The notes beneath the pieces are model-generated. The model saw only the letters and a program-made list of their open reading frames with translations, was not told the origin of the DNA and made no database searches. A DNA stretch of 61,229 bases from Saccharofermentans sp. (GTDB lineage Bacteria > Bacillota > Clostridia > Saccharofermentanales > Saccharofermentanaceae), in the NCBI GenBank assembly GCA_024403675.1, contig JAKSRH010000011.1, positions 1 through 61,229 of the forward strand. The letters are read 5' to 3'. This document shows positions 8,250-17,591 of this stretch, piece after piece. Made by a program: the position numbers and the translations under genes. The first letter of the stretch is position 1. Every line of letters begins with the position of its first letter.

Positions 8250-9286
8250 TACCAAATATTCATAACATGCTGCATAAGAAGACTTACCAAAGTAATTCCT
8301 GTCCAGCAAGAAAAACCAACAATAATAGGTTTACCACCAGTTTTGATTAATTTTACAATATTAGTATTAAGGCCTATTGCAGCCATAGCTAATACAATAA
8401 AGAATTTACTTAATTCCTTAATTGGCTTAAAAACACCTTCAGACACACCAAGATTTATAGCAATTGTAGTAATTACAGATGCAGCAACAAAATAAAGAAT
8501 AAAAAACGGAAAGATTTTTTTAAAAGATACTTTTGTAGCTTCGCCACCACACTTCTTAGCCTTTTGTGTTCTAATAAAAGCTAATACTAATGTAATAGGA
8601 ATAATCGCTAATGTTCTTGTTAATTTGACAGTAACTGCTTTATCAAGAGTTGCAGAACCTAAATTCCACATTGTATCCCAAGTAGAAGCTGCAGCTGTTA
8701 CTGATGAAGTATCATTAATTGCTGTTCCTGCAAATATACCAAAGGAGTCACCACTAGTTGTTGCAAAGCCAAGAAGTTTACCAAGAGTAGGAAAGAATAA
8801 TGCAGCTAAAACATTAAAGAAAAAGATAACAGAAATTGCCTGTGCAACTTCTTCATCATCTGCATCAATAACTGGGGCCGTAGCAGCAATAGCAGAACCA
8901 CCACAAATAGATGAACCAACACCAACAAGAGTAGAAATTTTACCCGGTATTTTTAAAAGCTTACACAAAACAAAGGCAATAATTAAAGATGTAGCAATTG
9001 TAAATACAATAATTGGCAATGACTGAGCTCCAGTCTCCAAAATAACGTTAAGATTCATTCCAAACCCAAGAAGTATTACAGCCCACTGAAGAATCTTTTT
9101 TGAAGTAAATTTAATTCCACTTTCAAGCTTCTTCTTATCTTTAATAAATATAGTTACTATCATTCCAAGTAAAATTGAAATAACAGCACCGCCAATAATA
9201 GGAAATTTTTTTCCCAGAAACCAAGATGGGATAGCAATTACCAGACAAACAAGAAGTCCTGCCCAATTTTTACGTAACCAGTTCAT
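8249..9286 (-). CDS. YeiH/UPF0324 family putative anion exporter
   Basis: A 345-residue protein with about ten membrane helices. The segments [31 protein letters not shown] and [15 protein letters not shown] are diagnostic of the UPF0324/YeiH family, members of which have been proposed as sulfate or sulfonate exporters. The ATG at 9286 has GGAGG 5 bases upstream. It starts 30 bases after sbcC and is coupled to the EamA gene downstream. Substrate is an inference from the family only. Confidence 0.88.
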   Translation of the reverse strand: MNWLRKNWAGLLVCLVIAIPSWFLGKKFPIIGGAVISILLGMIVTIFIKDKKKLESGIKFTSKKILQWAVILLGFGMNLNVILETGAQSLPIIVFTIATSLIIAFVLCKLLKIPGKISTLVGVGSSICGGSAIAATAPVIDADDEEVAQAISVIFFFNVLAALFFPTLGKLLGFATTSGDSFGIFAGTAINDTSSVTAAASTWDTMWNLGSATLDKAVTVKLTRTLAIIPITLVLAFIRTQKAKKCGGEATKVSFKKIFPFFILYFVAASVITTIAINLGVSEGVFKPIKELSKFFIVLAMAAIGLNTNIVKLIKTGGKPIIVGFSCWTGITLVSLLMQHVMNIW

Positions 9287-9316
9287 ATACACCTCCTAAA
9301 TTTACCCTCCTATTAT

Positions 9317-12082
9317 TTATACCACTATTTCAACCGAACGGTTCTTTCCATTTAATTTTTTTACAACAATTTGTTTATCAATTCTATTTTTAATTTCAGT
9401 TACATGAGATATAAGGCCTACCATTCTATCGCCCTGTGATAAGGATGAAAGAGCCTTATATGCGTGATTAAGCGTTTCATCATCAAGGCTTCCAAATCCT
9501 TCATCAACAAACATGGAATCAAGTTTGACTCCACCATTGTTATCCTGAATAACATCTGCCAAGCCAAGCGCTAAAGCAAGAGATGCTAAGAACTTTTCAC
9601 CACCTGATAAAGAACCTACATCTCTTATAGCATTGTCATAGTGATCAAATGCATCCAAATCCAAACCAACCTGACCTTGTTTTGAAGTAGGTTCAGTTCG
9701 ATGTATAAGCTCATACTGACCATTAGTCATTTTTAGAAGTCTCAAATTGCACTTAGCTAGAATAAGCTTAAGATAATAAGCTTGAACATATGCAACCAAT
9801 GTCATCTTAACTGAATTCTTAAGACTACCACTAGCAGTATCTACAAGTTCATTAAGCCACATTGCACGATTATAAATATCACTAACTTCAATATATTTCT
9901 TTGATATTGAAGTCTTACAGTTTGTGTTAATAGTTATAGCTGTTGTATATTTATCAATCTGCTTCTTAATGATATTTTTCTTTTCTTTCAAAGCTATTAG
10001 TTTCTCATTTTCAGAATTAAAATCTATTTTTTCATCCGTTAGATTTTTCTTTGCTTCTTCTATAGCTGCTTCTAGTGATTTCTTATTTAAAAGCAAGTCA
10101 TTAAGACGCTTTTCAGAAGAAGCTTTATTAGCAATAAACTCATTATAGGATTGCATTAACTTACTAGCTGCTTTTTCTGCTTCTAGTTTAGAAGAATACT
10201 CAAACTTAGTCTTTAACTCATCAATAGCATTGGTAACGTTATTATGCTCAGTCTTTAACTTTATAAGGTAATTATTTTCCTCAACAACCAACTGACTAAA
10301 TTTATCGTTCTCTTGTTTTAACTTAGGAAGTTCATCAATAATAGTTTGTTTTTCGTTAATCTTTGCTATTAAAGATTTCTCTTCTTTATTCAAATTCTGC
10401 TTAATAGAATACAAATCTGAAAGTTGTTCAGGAATCTTAATTAGGGCATCTTCGATAGACATATTTCCTAGTGATTCTTCAATATTTTTATTAAGAACAC
10501 TTGAAAGGCTTTCAACCTGGCCTCTAAGAGCACCAGACATAACACTAGCATCTTTTAATTTACTATTAAGACTATTGAACTCATCTTCTTTTGCTAATAC
10601 TTCGTCTTGAGATGGAACACCATCAGGAACTATAGCAGGACATCTATGATCACTTATTACTCCACAAACAGGACATGGCTGACCATCCATAAGAAGATCT
10701 CTAGCAATAATTCCTGCTTGTGCATCATAAAAACGTGTACGCAAAATACGTAATTGAGACTCACACTCATTAGTTTTATTACTAATTGATAAGTAATTTG
10801 CCTGCTGAGCTCTATGTTCAGAATATATCTGATTATATTTCTCAATATCACTCTTAAGAGAAGTTAATGTATCAATCTTTTCTGTAAGTTTCGTAGCTTC
10901 ACTTCGAGTTTTCTCAAGCTTAACCTCAACATCATCGTAGAGTTTAAGTTTATTTTCATAAGATAAGATAATATCCGAATACTTAGCAATTTTCTGATTA
11001 ATGCCACCTATCTGTTTCTCACAATAAATAATATCTTCGTTAATCTTTGATAAAGACTGTATATTTGCCTCAAGAACATCATAATCAGAAAGCTTATCCA
11101 TAATTATTGTTGCTTTCTTTTTTACTTCTTCAAACATATCTGCCTTTTCATTTAAAGACGTAATTTCATTAGAAACAGTATCTATTTGAGGAATAACATT
11201 TTCAATTTGAAGACTATTCATACTAATACTCTTCAAAATACTATTCTGAAGATTTAAACGATCAAGCTTCACTTGAACCTCAGTAATTTGAGAATCTAAT
11301 TTAGTAGAAACGTCGTTTATATCAGATAAAGCTATCTCATCCTCAGAGACAATATTACCAATTAAAGTGATAATTTCTTCTGGCGGAAGTTTCTGAGATT
11401 TAGCATCATTTACAGACATAAATAGACTAGACGTATCTTCACATACAATCTCATTAACCTTTTCAGATATACTCTTATTTATATCAGCTATATCTTTACT
11501 TACATTTTTAGCTTCTTCAACTAATGTACTTTGAATCTTTTCATAGATTTTTGTATCAAACAACTTACTAAAGACCGCAGACTTTTCCTTAGAATCAAGC
11601 ATCATAAATTTACGGAATTCACCTTGAGCTATCATCGCAATCATTGAATACTGCTTAAAATCCATTCCAATAATTTCAATAAGTTCATTATTCACAACAC
11701 TCCATTGAGTGTTAACAGGCTTATCTGGAACATAAAGTTCTACTTTTTGTCCACTCTTTTTGATTTTGCCCTTAGAATCCTTATACTCATAACTTGGACT
11801 TCTTTTTACTACATATACAACGCCATCTTTTTCAAATGTTAATTCAACATATGTAGGCGTATTATTGTCAGCTGATTTACATCTCACCATAGAGATATCT
11901 CTATCAGAACCATTAACATCATTGTATAAACCATAAGAAATCGCATCAAAAATAGTAGTCTTACCAGCACCTGTATCGCCAGTAATAAGAAATAATCCAT
12001 TACGACCAAGCTTAGTAAAATCGATTTCAACATAATTAGGGAAAGGTCCAAAGGCCTGTATTTTTAATAATAGTGGTCTCAT
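9317..12082 (-). CDS. sbcC: Exonuclease subunit SbcC (Rad50-like ATPase)
   Basis: A 921-residue SMC-type ATPase. The N-terminus has the Rad50 start FGPFPNYVEIDF and Walker A GDTGAGKTT. Two long coiled-coil arms flank the zinc hook CPVCG near the middle. The C-terminus carries the signature SLSGGEKFLASLALALGLAD and Walker B MFVDEGFGSLD. With SbcD it forms a nuclease that opens hairpins and processes blocked DNA ends. Its ATG begins one base after the sbcD stop, so the two subunits are translationally coupled. Confidence 0.96.
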   Translation of the reverse strand: MRPLLLKIQAFGPFPNYVEIDFTKLGRNGLFLITGDTGAGKTTIFDAISYGLYNDVNGSDRDISMVRCKSADNNTPTYVELTFEKDGVVYVVKRSPSYEYKDSKGKIKKSGQKVELYVPDKPVNTQWSVVNNELIEIIGMDFKQYSMIAMIAQGEFRKFMMLDSKEKSAVFSKLFDTKIYEKIQSTLVEEAKNVSKDIADINKSISEKVNEIVCEDTSSLFMSVNDAKSQKLPPEEIITLIGNIVSEDEIALSDINDVSTKLDSQITEVQVKLDRLNLQNSILKSISMNSLQIENVIPQIDTVSNEITSLNEKADMFEEVKKKATIIMDKLSDYDVLEANIQSLSKINEDIIYCEKQIGGINQKIAKYSDIILSYENKLKLYDDVEVKLEKTRSEATKLTEKIDTLTSLKSDIEKYNQIYSEHRAQQANYLSISNKTNECESQLRILRTRFYDAQAGIIARDLLMDGQPCPVCGVISDHRCPAIVPDGVPSQDEVLAKEDEFNSLNSKLKDASVMSGALRGQVESLSSVLNKNIEESLGNMSIEDALIKIPEQLSDLYSIKQNLNKEEKSLIAKINEKQTIIDELPKLKQENDKFSQLVVEENNYLIKLKTEHNNVTNAIDELKTKFEYSSKLEAEKAASKLMQSYNEFIANKASSEKRLNDLLLNKKSLEAAIEEAKKNLTDEKIDFNSENEKLIALKEKKNIIKKQIDKYTTAITINTNCKTSISKKYIEVSDIYNRAMWLNELVDTASGSLKNSVKMTLVAYVQAYYLKLILAKCNLRLLKMTNGQYELIHRTEPTSKQGQVGLDLDAFDHYDNAIRDVGSLSGGEKFLASLALALGLADVIQDNNGGVKLDSMFVDEGFGSLDDETLNHAYKALSSLSQGDRMVGLISHVTEIKNRIDKQIVVKKLNGKNRSVEIVV

Positions 12083-12083
12083 A

Positions 12084-13220
12084 TTACTCTCCCTTCAATA
12101 TTCTATTAATTAAAGAATCCATATATTCTTTCTGTGTATCAGTCATTTCCTTACTATTCATCTTGCAAAAGAATTTACTAAATACATCCAACGGATCTAA
12201 TTCTTCAATCTTCTCTGTATTTGCATCAACATGATTAACAATCTTTATATTCTTGTAATCAGTTCTCATAAGATTGTGATACACATTAGAAAGACGTCTG
12301 CTAACATCAGGAATTACTACGTCATCAAGTAGAATTGCTCTAACAAAATCATTATGATAAGAAGTACCTTCATAAAAAGATTTATTCATTAATTCATCAT
12401 AAGTACCTTCAATCTCAACAAGATCACGAAGTGGTGTAAGTGGAATCTCTGTAAGATGAATATCCCTATCACCGTTAATCTCAATCATTGAAATACTCTT
12501 TGACTGCTTAGCTTCGCTAAAGGAGTACTTAAGTGGAGTTCCACAGTATCTAATACGATTACTACCTACATTCTGAGCTCCATGAATATGTCCTAATGCC
12601 ACATAATCAAAAGGTTCATATGCCGATACATCCACATTATCAGAACCGCCAACTGTAATAGTTTCTTCCGAACCAGACAAACTAGAACCAATAACAAACT
12701 GGTGAGATAAAAGAATGTTTCTTACTGACTTATTAATATCTAGATGATTAATAATACAAGCAACTGCATCCGTGTAACTATTAATCTCAGCATCTGGATA
12801 AATCTGTCTAACTGCAGCGGGACGAATATAAGGAAGTGAATAAAATACGACTTCACCATCTTTATCATTCAAAGTTACAGCAGAAATATTAGATAAATCA
12901 CTATCAGATAAATGCACACCAGCCTTATCCATAATCTCTCTAGCATAAGAAATCTTTATAGCTGAATCATGATTACCAGAAGAAACAAAAAGTTCTACTC
13001 CCAGCTTATTAATCAAATTTATAAACATGTTGAAAAGCTGAACAGCTTCATCTGAAGGAGTTGTTCTATCATAAACATCACCAGCAATTAAAACTGCATC
13101 AGGCTTATATTCATTAACTCTATCAACTATCTGAAGCAAAATATGCTTCTGATCCTCAATAAGTGAATATTCATTAAGTCTTTTACCAAGATGAAGGTCA
13201 GATAAGTGAAAAAATCTCAT
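12084..13220 (-). CDS. sbcD: Exonuclease subunit SbcD (Mre11-like nuclease)
   Basis: A 378-residue calcineurin-type phosphoesterase with all metal-binding motifs: DLHLGK near residues 8-13, GDVYDR near 47-52, GNHDS near 82-86, LSHQF, and ALGHIHG. This matches the usual SbcD/Mre11 size. The ribosome site is a GGTGG about 8 bases before the ATG, and a TATAAT lies about 35 bases before it. It leads the run sbcD-sbcC-yeiH-eamA. There is no sign of truncation. Confidence 0.95.
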   Translation of the reverse strand: MRFFHLSDLHLGKRLNEYSLIEDQKHILLQIVDRVNEYKPDAVLIAGDVYDRTTPSDEAVQLFNMFINLINKLGVELFVSSGNHDSAIKISYAREIMDKAGVHLSDSDLSNISAVTLNDKDGEVVFYSLPYIRPAAVRQIYPDAEINSYTDAVACIINHLDINKSVRNILLSHQFVIGSSLSGSEETITVGGSDNVDVSAYEPFDYVALGHIHGAQNVGSNRIRYCGTPLKYSFSEAKQSKSISMIEINGDRDIHLTEIPLTPLRDLVEIEGTYDELMNKSFYEGTSYHNDFVRAILLDDVVIPDVSRRLSNVYHNLMRTDYKNIKIVNHVDANTEKIEELDPLDVFSKFFCKMNSKEMTDTQKEYMDSLINRILKGE

Positions 13221-13295
13221 ACAAAAATACCACCATAAATCTATACTACATATATTATAAATTAATGGTGAAATTTAAGTGTCCCAATTAAGGTA

Positions 13296-14231
13296 CTAAA
13301 CAAGATTAGTAAAAATGAAAACCAATATTGGCATCGTTAAAACACAGAAAATAGTTGAAATCAAAATAGCATTCGCAGATCTTTCCTGCTCACATTCGTG
13401 AAGTTCAGCAAGTGATAACAAAATTGCCGCTGTAGGTGTAGCACTTAAAACTAAAATAGATATTCTAAATGGATAATCAGCAAATGGAAGCATATTAGCT
13501 ATAAGATAGGCAAATATCGGAAAAATAATAAGTTTAATAACACTTACACCATAAGCAAAAGGCTGTGAAAACACCGTTTTTAAATTCATAGAAGCAAGTC
13601 TCATACCAAGAATCACCATACATATTGGAGCTGTCATTTTACCCAAGAGTTCTATAACAATCATAATACTGTCTGGGATAACAATATGTAATAAATAAAG
13701 CGGAATTGCTATAAGTACAGCAATTCCAGTAGGATTAATAATCGCATCCTTAAGACTCATGTATTTCTTATCTTTAGTAATAAGATACACACCTATAGTA
13801 AAAGCAATAATATTCATACTTGAGGTATAAAAAACACTATAACAAGAAACTATAGAAGCTGATGGAAAAAGTGAAGAAATAATAGGCATTCCAAAAAATC
13901 CAACATTACCAAAAAGACCACCTAAAACTAGCATCCTATAACTAGGGTTCTCAAACTTTTTTCTAAATATAACAAACAGTAATATGAAAAATAAAACTTG
14001 TATTCCAAGGGTTGTAAAGAAAAACAACAACGACATCTTGAAATTAAAGATAGAATATCCCATCTTCTGAAATGCATTAATAATCATACATGGACCTAAT
14101 ACATAGATAAGAAGACCGGATAAAGATTTTGCATGTGAACTTTCAGCCTTCTTCCCTTTTACCAAAAGAAAACCAAATGACATATAAAAAATCATTGTTA
14201 TTAATGTGATTAAAACTATCTTAAAACCCAT
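13296..14231 (-). CDS. AEC family (auxin efflux carrier-like) transporter
   Basis: A 311-residue protein with about ten membrane helices. It has the AEC pattern of a small-residue-rich first half (LSGLLIYVLGPCMIINAF, GGLFGNVGFFGMPI) and a second half with MTAPICMVILGMRLA and LSATPTAAILL. Bacterial members export or import organic acids such as malate; the substrate here is unknown. The start codon has no Shine-Dalgarno sequence, but an extended -10 box (TGC-TATAAT) ends 7 bases upstream, so the mRNA is probably leaderless. It diverges from bioY. Confidence 0.85.
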   Translation of the reverse strand: MGFKIVLITLITMIFYMSFGFLLVKGKKAESSHAKSLSGLLIYVLGPCMIINAFQKMGYSIFNFKMSLLFFFTTLGIQVLFFILLFVIFRKKFENPSYRMLVLGGLFGNVGFFGMPIISSLFPSASIVSCYSVFYTSSMNIIAFTIGVYLITKDKKYMSLKDAIINPTGIAVLIAIPLYLLHIVIPDSIMIVIELLGKMTAPICMVILGMRLASMNLKTVFSQPFAYGVSVIKLIIFPIFAYLIANMLPFADYPFRISILVLSATPTAAILLSLAELHECEQERSANAILISTIFCVLTMPILVFIFTNLV

Positions 14232-14247
14232 AAGCAGGATTATAGCA
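14232..14247 (-). promoter_or_regulatory. Extended -10 promoter, apparently leaderless, for AEC transporter
   Basis: On the minus strand TGC-TATAAT occupies 14247-14239, then CCTGCTT, then the ATG at 14231. Transcription would start at or within a base or two of the start codon. No GGAGG-like sequence exists in the gap. Confidence 0.5.
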
Positions 14248-14263
14248 CAGCAAAAAATTTATA

Positions 14264-14309
14264 GTTTACAAACAGCAATTGTAAACATATAATTATTTCA
14301 GCTTTACAA
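14264..14309 (+). promoter_or_regulatory. bioY promoter with BirA-type operator
   Basis: A sigma-A promoter is formed by TTTACA (14265-14270), a 17-bp spacer and TATAAT (14288-14293). The half-sites TTGTAAAC (14279-14286) and CTTTACAA (14302-14309) lie 15 bp apart and bracket the -10 box. That is the arrangement of the Firmicutes BirA operator, which represses biotin genes when biotin is plentiful. An additional GTTTACAA at 14264-14271 overlaps the -35 and forms a second inverted pair with TTGTAAAC. Confidence 0.75.
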
Positions 14310-14330
14310 TAATAAAAAGAGGTTATAAAT

Positions 14331-14933
14331 ATGTCTTCAGAAAAGAAATCCAAGCCAATAATGTCTACTTTTGACATTATTATTTGCGCACTTATTGCTG
14401 CACTCATGTTTATTGGTGCTGCAATCTCACTTCCAATTGGACCAGTTCCATTTACGCTTCAGACTTTCATGCTCTTTACCATGATGATCGCCTTTGGTGG
14501 TAGAAGAACTTCTATTGGTATCGGTATTTACCTTCTCCTTGGTCTCATTGGCATCCCTGTATTTGCAGGTTTCAAGGGTGGCCTTGATTCACTTCTTGGT
14601 CCTACAGGCGGATTCCTTATCGGATTCTTAGTAGCAGCTCTTTGCTTCATGGTTACAGAGTTCTTATCTACACCAATCCGTAAAAAACTTACTAAACTTC
14701 CTCACAAGTACATTTATTATACAGTACTTGTATTAATAAGCGATATCATTATGTATGTATTTGGTCTTGCTTGGTTTATCAAAGTTTACACAGCAAGTAA
14801 TGACAGCACTGGAATTTTCATGAATGCACTCAAGTGGTGTCTTATCCCATTTATCATCCCTGATCTCGTTAAGATGGTGTTTGCAATTATTGTTGGTACT
14901 ACTCTTAGACCATTGTTTAACAAAAAGAAATAA
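14331..14933 (+). CDS. bioY: Biotin ECF transporter S component BioY
   Basis: A 200-residue protein with about six membrane helices. It carries the BioY signatures GPVPFTLQTFMLF, GIGIYLLLGLIGIPVFAGFKGG and LLGPTGGFLIGFL. It captures biotin and works with an ECF energising module (EcfA/A'/T) that is not in this window. GAGG lies 9 bases before the ATG, behind a promoter bracketed by BirA-type half-sites, so transcription should respond to biotin. A hairpin terminator follows the stop. Biotin is needed by the carrier subunit encoded at 48.0-48.4 kb. Confidence 0.94.
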   Translation: MSSEKKSKPIMSTFDIIICALIAALMFIGAAISLPIGPVPFTLQTFMLFTMMIAFGGRRTSIGIGIYLLLGLIGIPVFAGFKGGLDSLLGPTGGFLIGFLVAALCFMVTEFLSTPIRKKLTKLPHKYIYYTVLVLISDIIMYVFGLAWFIKVYTASNDSTGIFMNALKWCLIPFIIPDLVKMVFAIIVGTTLRPLFNKKK

Positions 14934-14955
14934 GAACATACAACAATTACCTCAT

Positions 14956-15006
14956 AAAAAAACATCTTGCCTCGTATTCCTGTAGCGAAGCAAGATGTTT
15001 TTAATT
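14956..15006 (+). terminator. Bidirectional terminator between bioY and tRNA-Leu(CAG)
   Basis: AAAACATCTTGC pairs with GCAAGATGTTTT, and the stem extends inward through TCG/CGA with a single mismatch. T runs follow on both strands, so it can end bioY from the left and the tRNA gene from the right. Confidence 0.9.
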
Positions 15007-15093
15007 TGGTGCGGATAACAGGACTCGAACCTGCACGACCGTGAAGCCATCAGCACCTGAAGCTGACGCGTCTACCAATTTCGCCATATCCGC
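15007..15093 (-). tRNA. tRNA-Leu (anticodon CAG)
   Basis: The minus strand gives an 87-nt class II tRNA with acceptor stem GCGGATA/TATCCGC, discriminator A and an encoded CCA. Anticodon stem TCAGC/GCTGA encloses TTCAGGT, giving anticodon CAG (complement of 15057-15059) for CUG codons. It has a long variable arm and T-arm loop TTCGAGT. Its acceptor stem and D arm are very like those of the other tRNA-Leu. Confidence 0.96.
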
Positions 15094-15171
15094 ATTTAGC
15101 GATAAAATTTTAAACTAATCGATAATATAAAGCAACAGACCATATAATAGGACACTAGCCAACTTACTAAA

Positions 15172-15186
15172 TGATATAATCAAATC
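15172..15186 (+). promoter_or_regulatory. Extended -10 promoter, apparently leaderless, for nuclease-helicase
   Basis: TGA-TATAAT (15172-15180) is followed by CAAATC and then the ATG at 15187, placing the likely transcription start at the start codon. No Shine-Dalgarno is present. A second TATAAT at 15143-15148 could give a 30-base leader that would also lack a ribosome site. Confidence 0.5.
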
Positions 15187-17565
15187 ATGCATAAAATTCA
15201 GGTTTCAGTTACTTCTTTAGCAGAATTTGTTTCTAGGTCCGGTAACATTGCTTCGGGCTCATATGGCTCTGTGTCTGGAATCGAAGGTACTAGACTTCAT
15301 CAGAAGATATTCCAAGATTTAAGGGATGTTTACGGTAATATCATGGATACTGAAGTCTCCTTATCTGACACTGTAGAATTTGAAGATTCTGAAATCAGCC
15401 TAGATGTATGTGGTCGCGCTGATGTTCTTATAAAGAAAGAGGAAGTTGCCCCACATATTATTGAAATCAAATCATTCAATTCTGCTAAGAATAGTTTTGA
15501 CAAGCTAGTACGCCCTGAACATATGGCTCAGCTTGAGATTTATGCTGCACTCTATTTCCTTTCTAATCCAGACATTAAAGCTATTGATATTACTTTAAGA
15601 TATGTTTCTATTACGTCTTTAGAAGCATTTGATGGTAACGAGACCATTACTCGTGAAGAAGCACTCAAGATATACGAAGAACACTGTGATGCGTATATCA
15701 CTTTTATCGAGAATCTTATTAATTACAACGAGAGCATGGTCAAGTCTATAAAGGAAATGTCTTTTCCTTACCCTACTATCCGCCCTGGTCAAGCAGAGTT
15801 CATGAAGCAGGCACTTAATTCTCTTTGTAGTAAGGAAGCTTTATTTGCACTTGCCCCTACAGGTACTGGTAAGACAATCTCTACCCTTTACCCTGCAATT
15901 AAAGGCTTACTAAAGGGACGTTACGATAAGATTTTTTACCTCACTGCAAAGACTGCCACACGTCAGGTAGCTTCAAAAGCTCTAAATGATATGCGTGCGC
16001 AAGGGTTAATAATCCGCTCCATTTTGCTCCAATCTAAAGAGCAAATGTGCCCTCACCATAAGAAGTGTGATTCCAAAGGATGCAAATTTTCCGAAGGTTA
16101 TTACTCCAGAGTAAAACCAGCACTCATAGAAATACTTACTTTCGACGAGATCACACCTGACCTTTGTTTCCAAATAGCTATCAAACATAATATTTGCCCT
16201 CACGAATTTATGTTAGATGCCATGAACTATTGCACTGTTGTAATAGGCGACTACAACCATGCTTTTGACCCACGAGTTAGTTTAATTAGATGTTTTGGAG
16301 AAGAAGCTGATTCGCGTAATGTAGTTTTAATTGACGAGGCTCATAACCTTGTAGATCGTGCTAGAGAGATGTATAGCGCAGAGCTTAAACAATCTACTTT
16401 ATTAGACATGATAAGAGTCTATAAAGGTAGAAACCCTCGTGTTGAATCATTTTTATCAAGACTTAAGTTGTATTACGACGCAATAGACAAGAACTTTATC
16501 GCAGAGACATCTGTATTCGCCCAACTTGAACATCAAGATGAACGACGGATACTTAAGACCAAAAATTGGGAAGGTATGAGAGCTATGCCTAAGGAATTCT
16601 ATACAATTCTTTGGAAATGCATCAGACTTTTATCTATGGAGCTAGACGATATTCCTTCTGGTGAGATTAGAGAAATTGCTATGCAATTTTTCTTCGAATC
16701 TAGATTTTTCCTGACAATTTTTGAGCAGGAATTTAATGAGTCCTATATTGCTTGTTGTTTTAAAGAACAAGATGAAATCACTATGCGTCTAACATGCCTA
16801 GATTCATCTGAAAAACTCAATAATCAAATTAGGGATAACATGGCGGTTATTTTCTTTTCTGCGACCTTATCACCTTACGAGTATTATCGTAATGTTTTAA
16901 TCGGTAAAAATGCTGACTATTGTCGTAACCTAGAGTTGCCTTCACCTTTTCCTTCAGAGAATCTAGAAGTTATTGTAGATACAGAAATTAGTACTTCTTA
17001 TAAGAACAGAGAAACCACTTTACCTTTACTATGCAACAAAATCGTCAATGAACTTAAAAATAGACGTGGTAATTACATGTTATTCTTTCCGTCTTTTGAA
17101 TACATGGACAAAGTTTGTGACAGATTGCAAAAATCCTTTTCTCAAGATACAACGATAAAACATACTTTGATTACTCAAAAATCTGGTATGACAAATATCG
17201 AAAAGCAAGAGTTCTTAGATAATTTTGCCGAAGCATCTGAAGACTGCCTTATTGGTGCGGCCGTTCTTGGTGGTCACTTTGGAGAAGGAATAGATCTTGT
17301 TGGAGATAGACTTTCTGGCGTAATTATCGTAGGTGTTGGTATTCCCAAGGTCACACCAGAGAGACAAATATTAAGTAACTACTATGCTGAGAAGTTCGGA
17401 GACGGATTTGCTTTTGCATATAGATATCCAGGCTGGGAAAAAGTACTACAGGCTGTAGGTCGAGTAATTAGAACTGAGGACGACGAAGGCTTTGCACTGC
17501 TTATTGACGACAGATTAGATAAACCAGAATATCTTTCCCTTTACCCTGAAAACTGGAAAGTATGA
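15187..17565 (+). CDS. Cas4/RecB-like nuclease fused to DinG/XPD-type iron-sulfur helicase
   Basis: A 792-residue protein with two parts. Residues 30-125 look like a RecB/Cas4 nuclease: His38, Asp79 in GRADVLI, Glu93 and Lys95 in IIEIKS, and QLEIY (115-119) as the QxxxY motif. From about 200 onward is an XPD/DinG helicase: Walker A PTGTGKT (224-230), four cysteines fitting an iron-sulfur cluster (288, 294, 299, 337), DEAH (383-386), GHFGEGIDL, and QAVGRVIR near the end. It probably unwinds and cuts damaged or flapped DNA. The engB gene follows 26 bases later. The name and pathway are uncertain; the domain reading is solid. Confidence 0.88.
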   Translation: MHKIQVSVTSLAEFVSRSGNIASGSYGSVSGIEGTRLHQKIFQDLRDVYGNIMDTEVSLSDTVEFEDSEISLDVCGRADVLIKKEEVAPHIIEIKSFNSAKNSFDKLVRPEHMAQLEIYAALYFLSNPDIKAIDITLRYVSITSLEAFDGNETITREEALKIYEEHCDAYITFIENLINYNESMVKSIKEMSFPYPTIRPGQAEFMKQALNSLCSKEALFALAPTGTGKTISTLYPAIKGLLKGRYDKIFYLTAKTATRQVASKALNDMRAQGLIIRSILLQSKEQMCPHHKKCDSKGCKFSEGYYSRVKPALIEILTFDEITPDLCFQIAIKHNICPHEFMLDAMNYCTVVIGDYNHAFDPRVSLIRCFGEEADSRNVVLIDEAHNLVDRAREMYSAELKQSTLLDMIRVYKGRNPRVESFLSRLKLYYDAIDKNFIAETSVFAQLEHQDERRILKTKNWEGMRAMPKEFYTILWKCIRLLSMELDDIPSGEIREIAMQFFFESRFFLTIFEQEFNESYIACCFKEQDEITMRLTCLDSSEKLNNQIRDNMAVIFFSATLSPYEYYRNVLIGKNADYCRNLELPSPFPSENLEVIVDTEISTSYKNRETTLPLLCNKIVNELKNRRGNYMLFFPSFEYMDKVCDRLQKSFSQDTTIKHTLITQKSGMTNIEKQEFLDNFAEASEDCLIGAAVLGGHFGEGIDLVGDRLSGVIIVGVGIPKVTPERQILSNYYAEKFGDGFAFAYRYPGWEKVLQAVGRVIRTEDDEGFALLIDDRLDKPEYLSLYPENWKV

Positions 17566-17591
17566 TAGAGTATTAAATAGAGGTGAATAAT

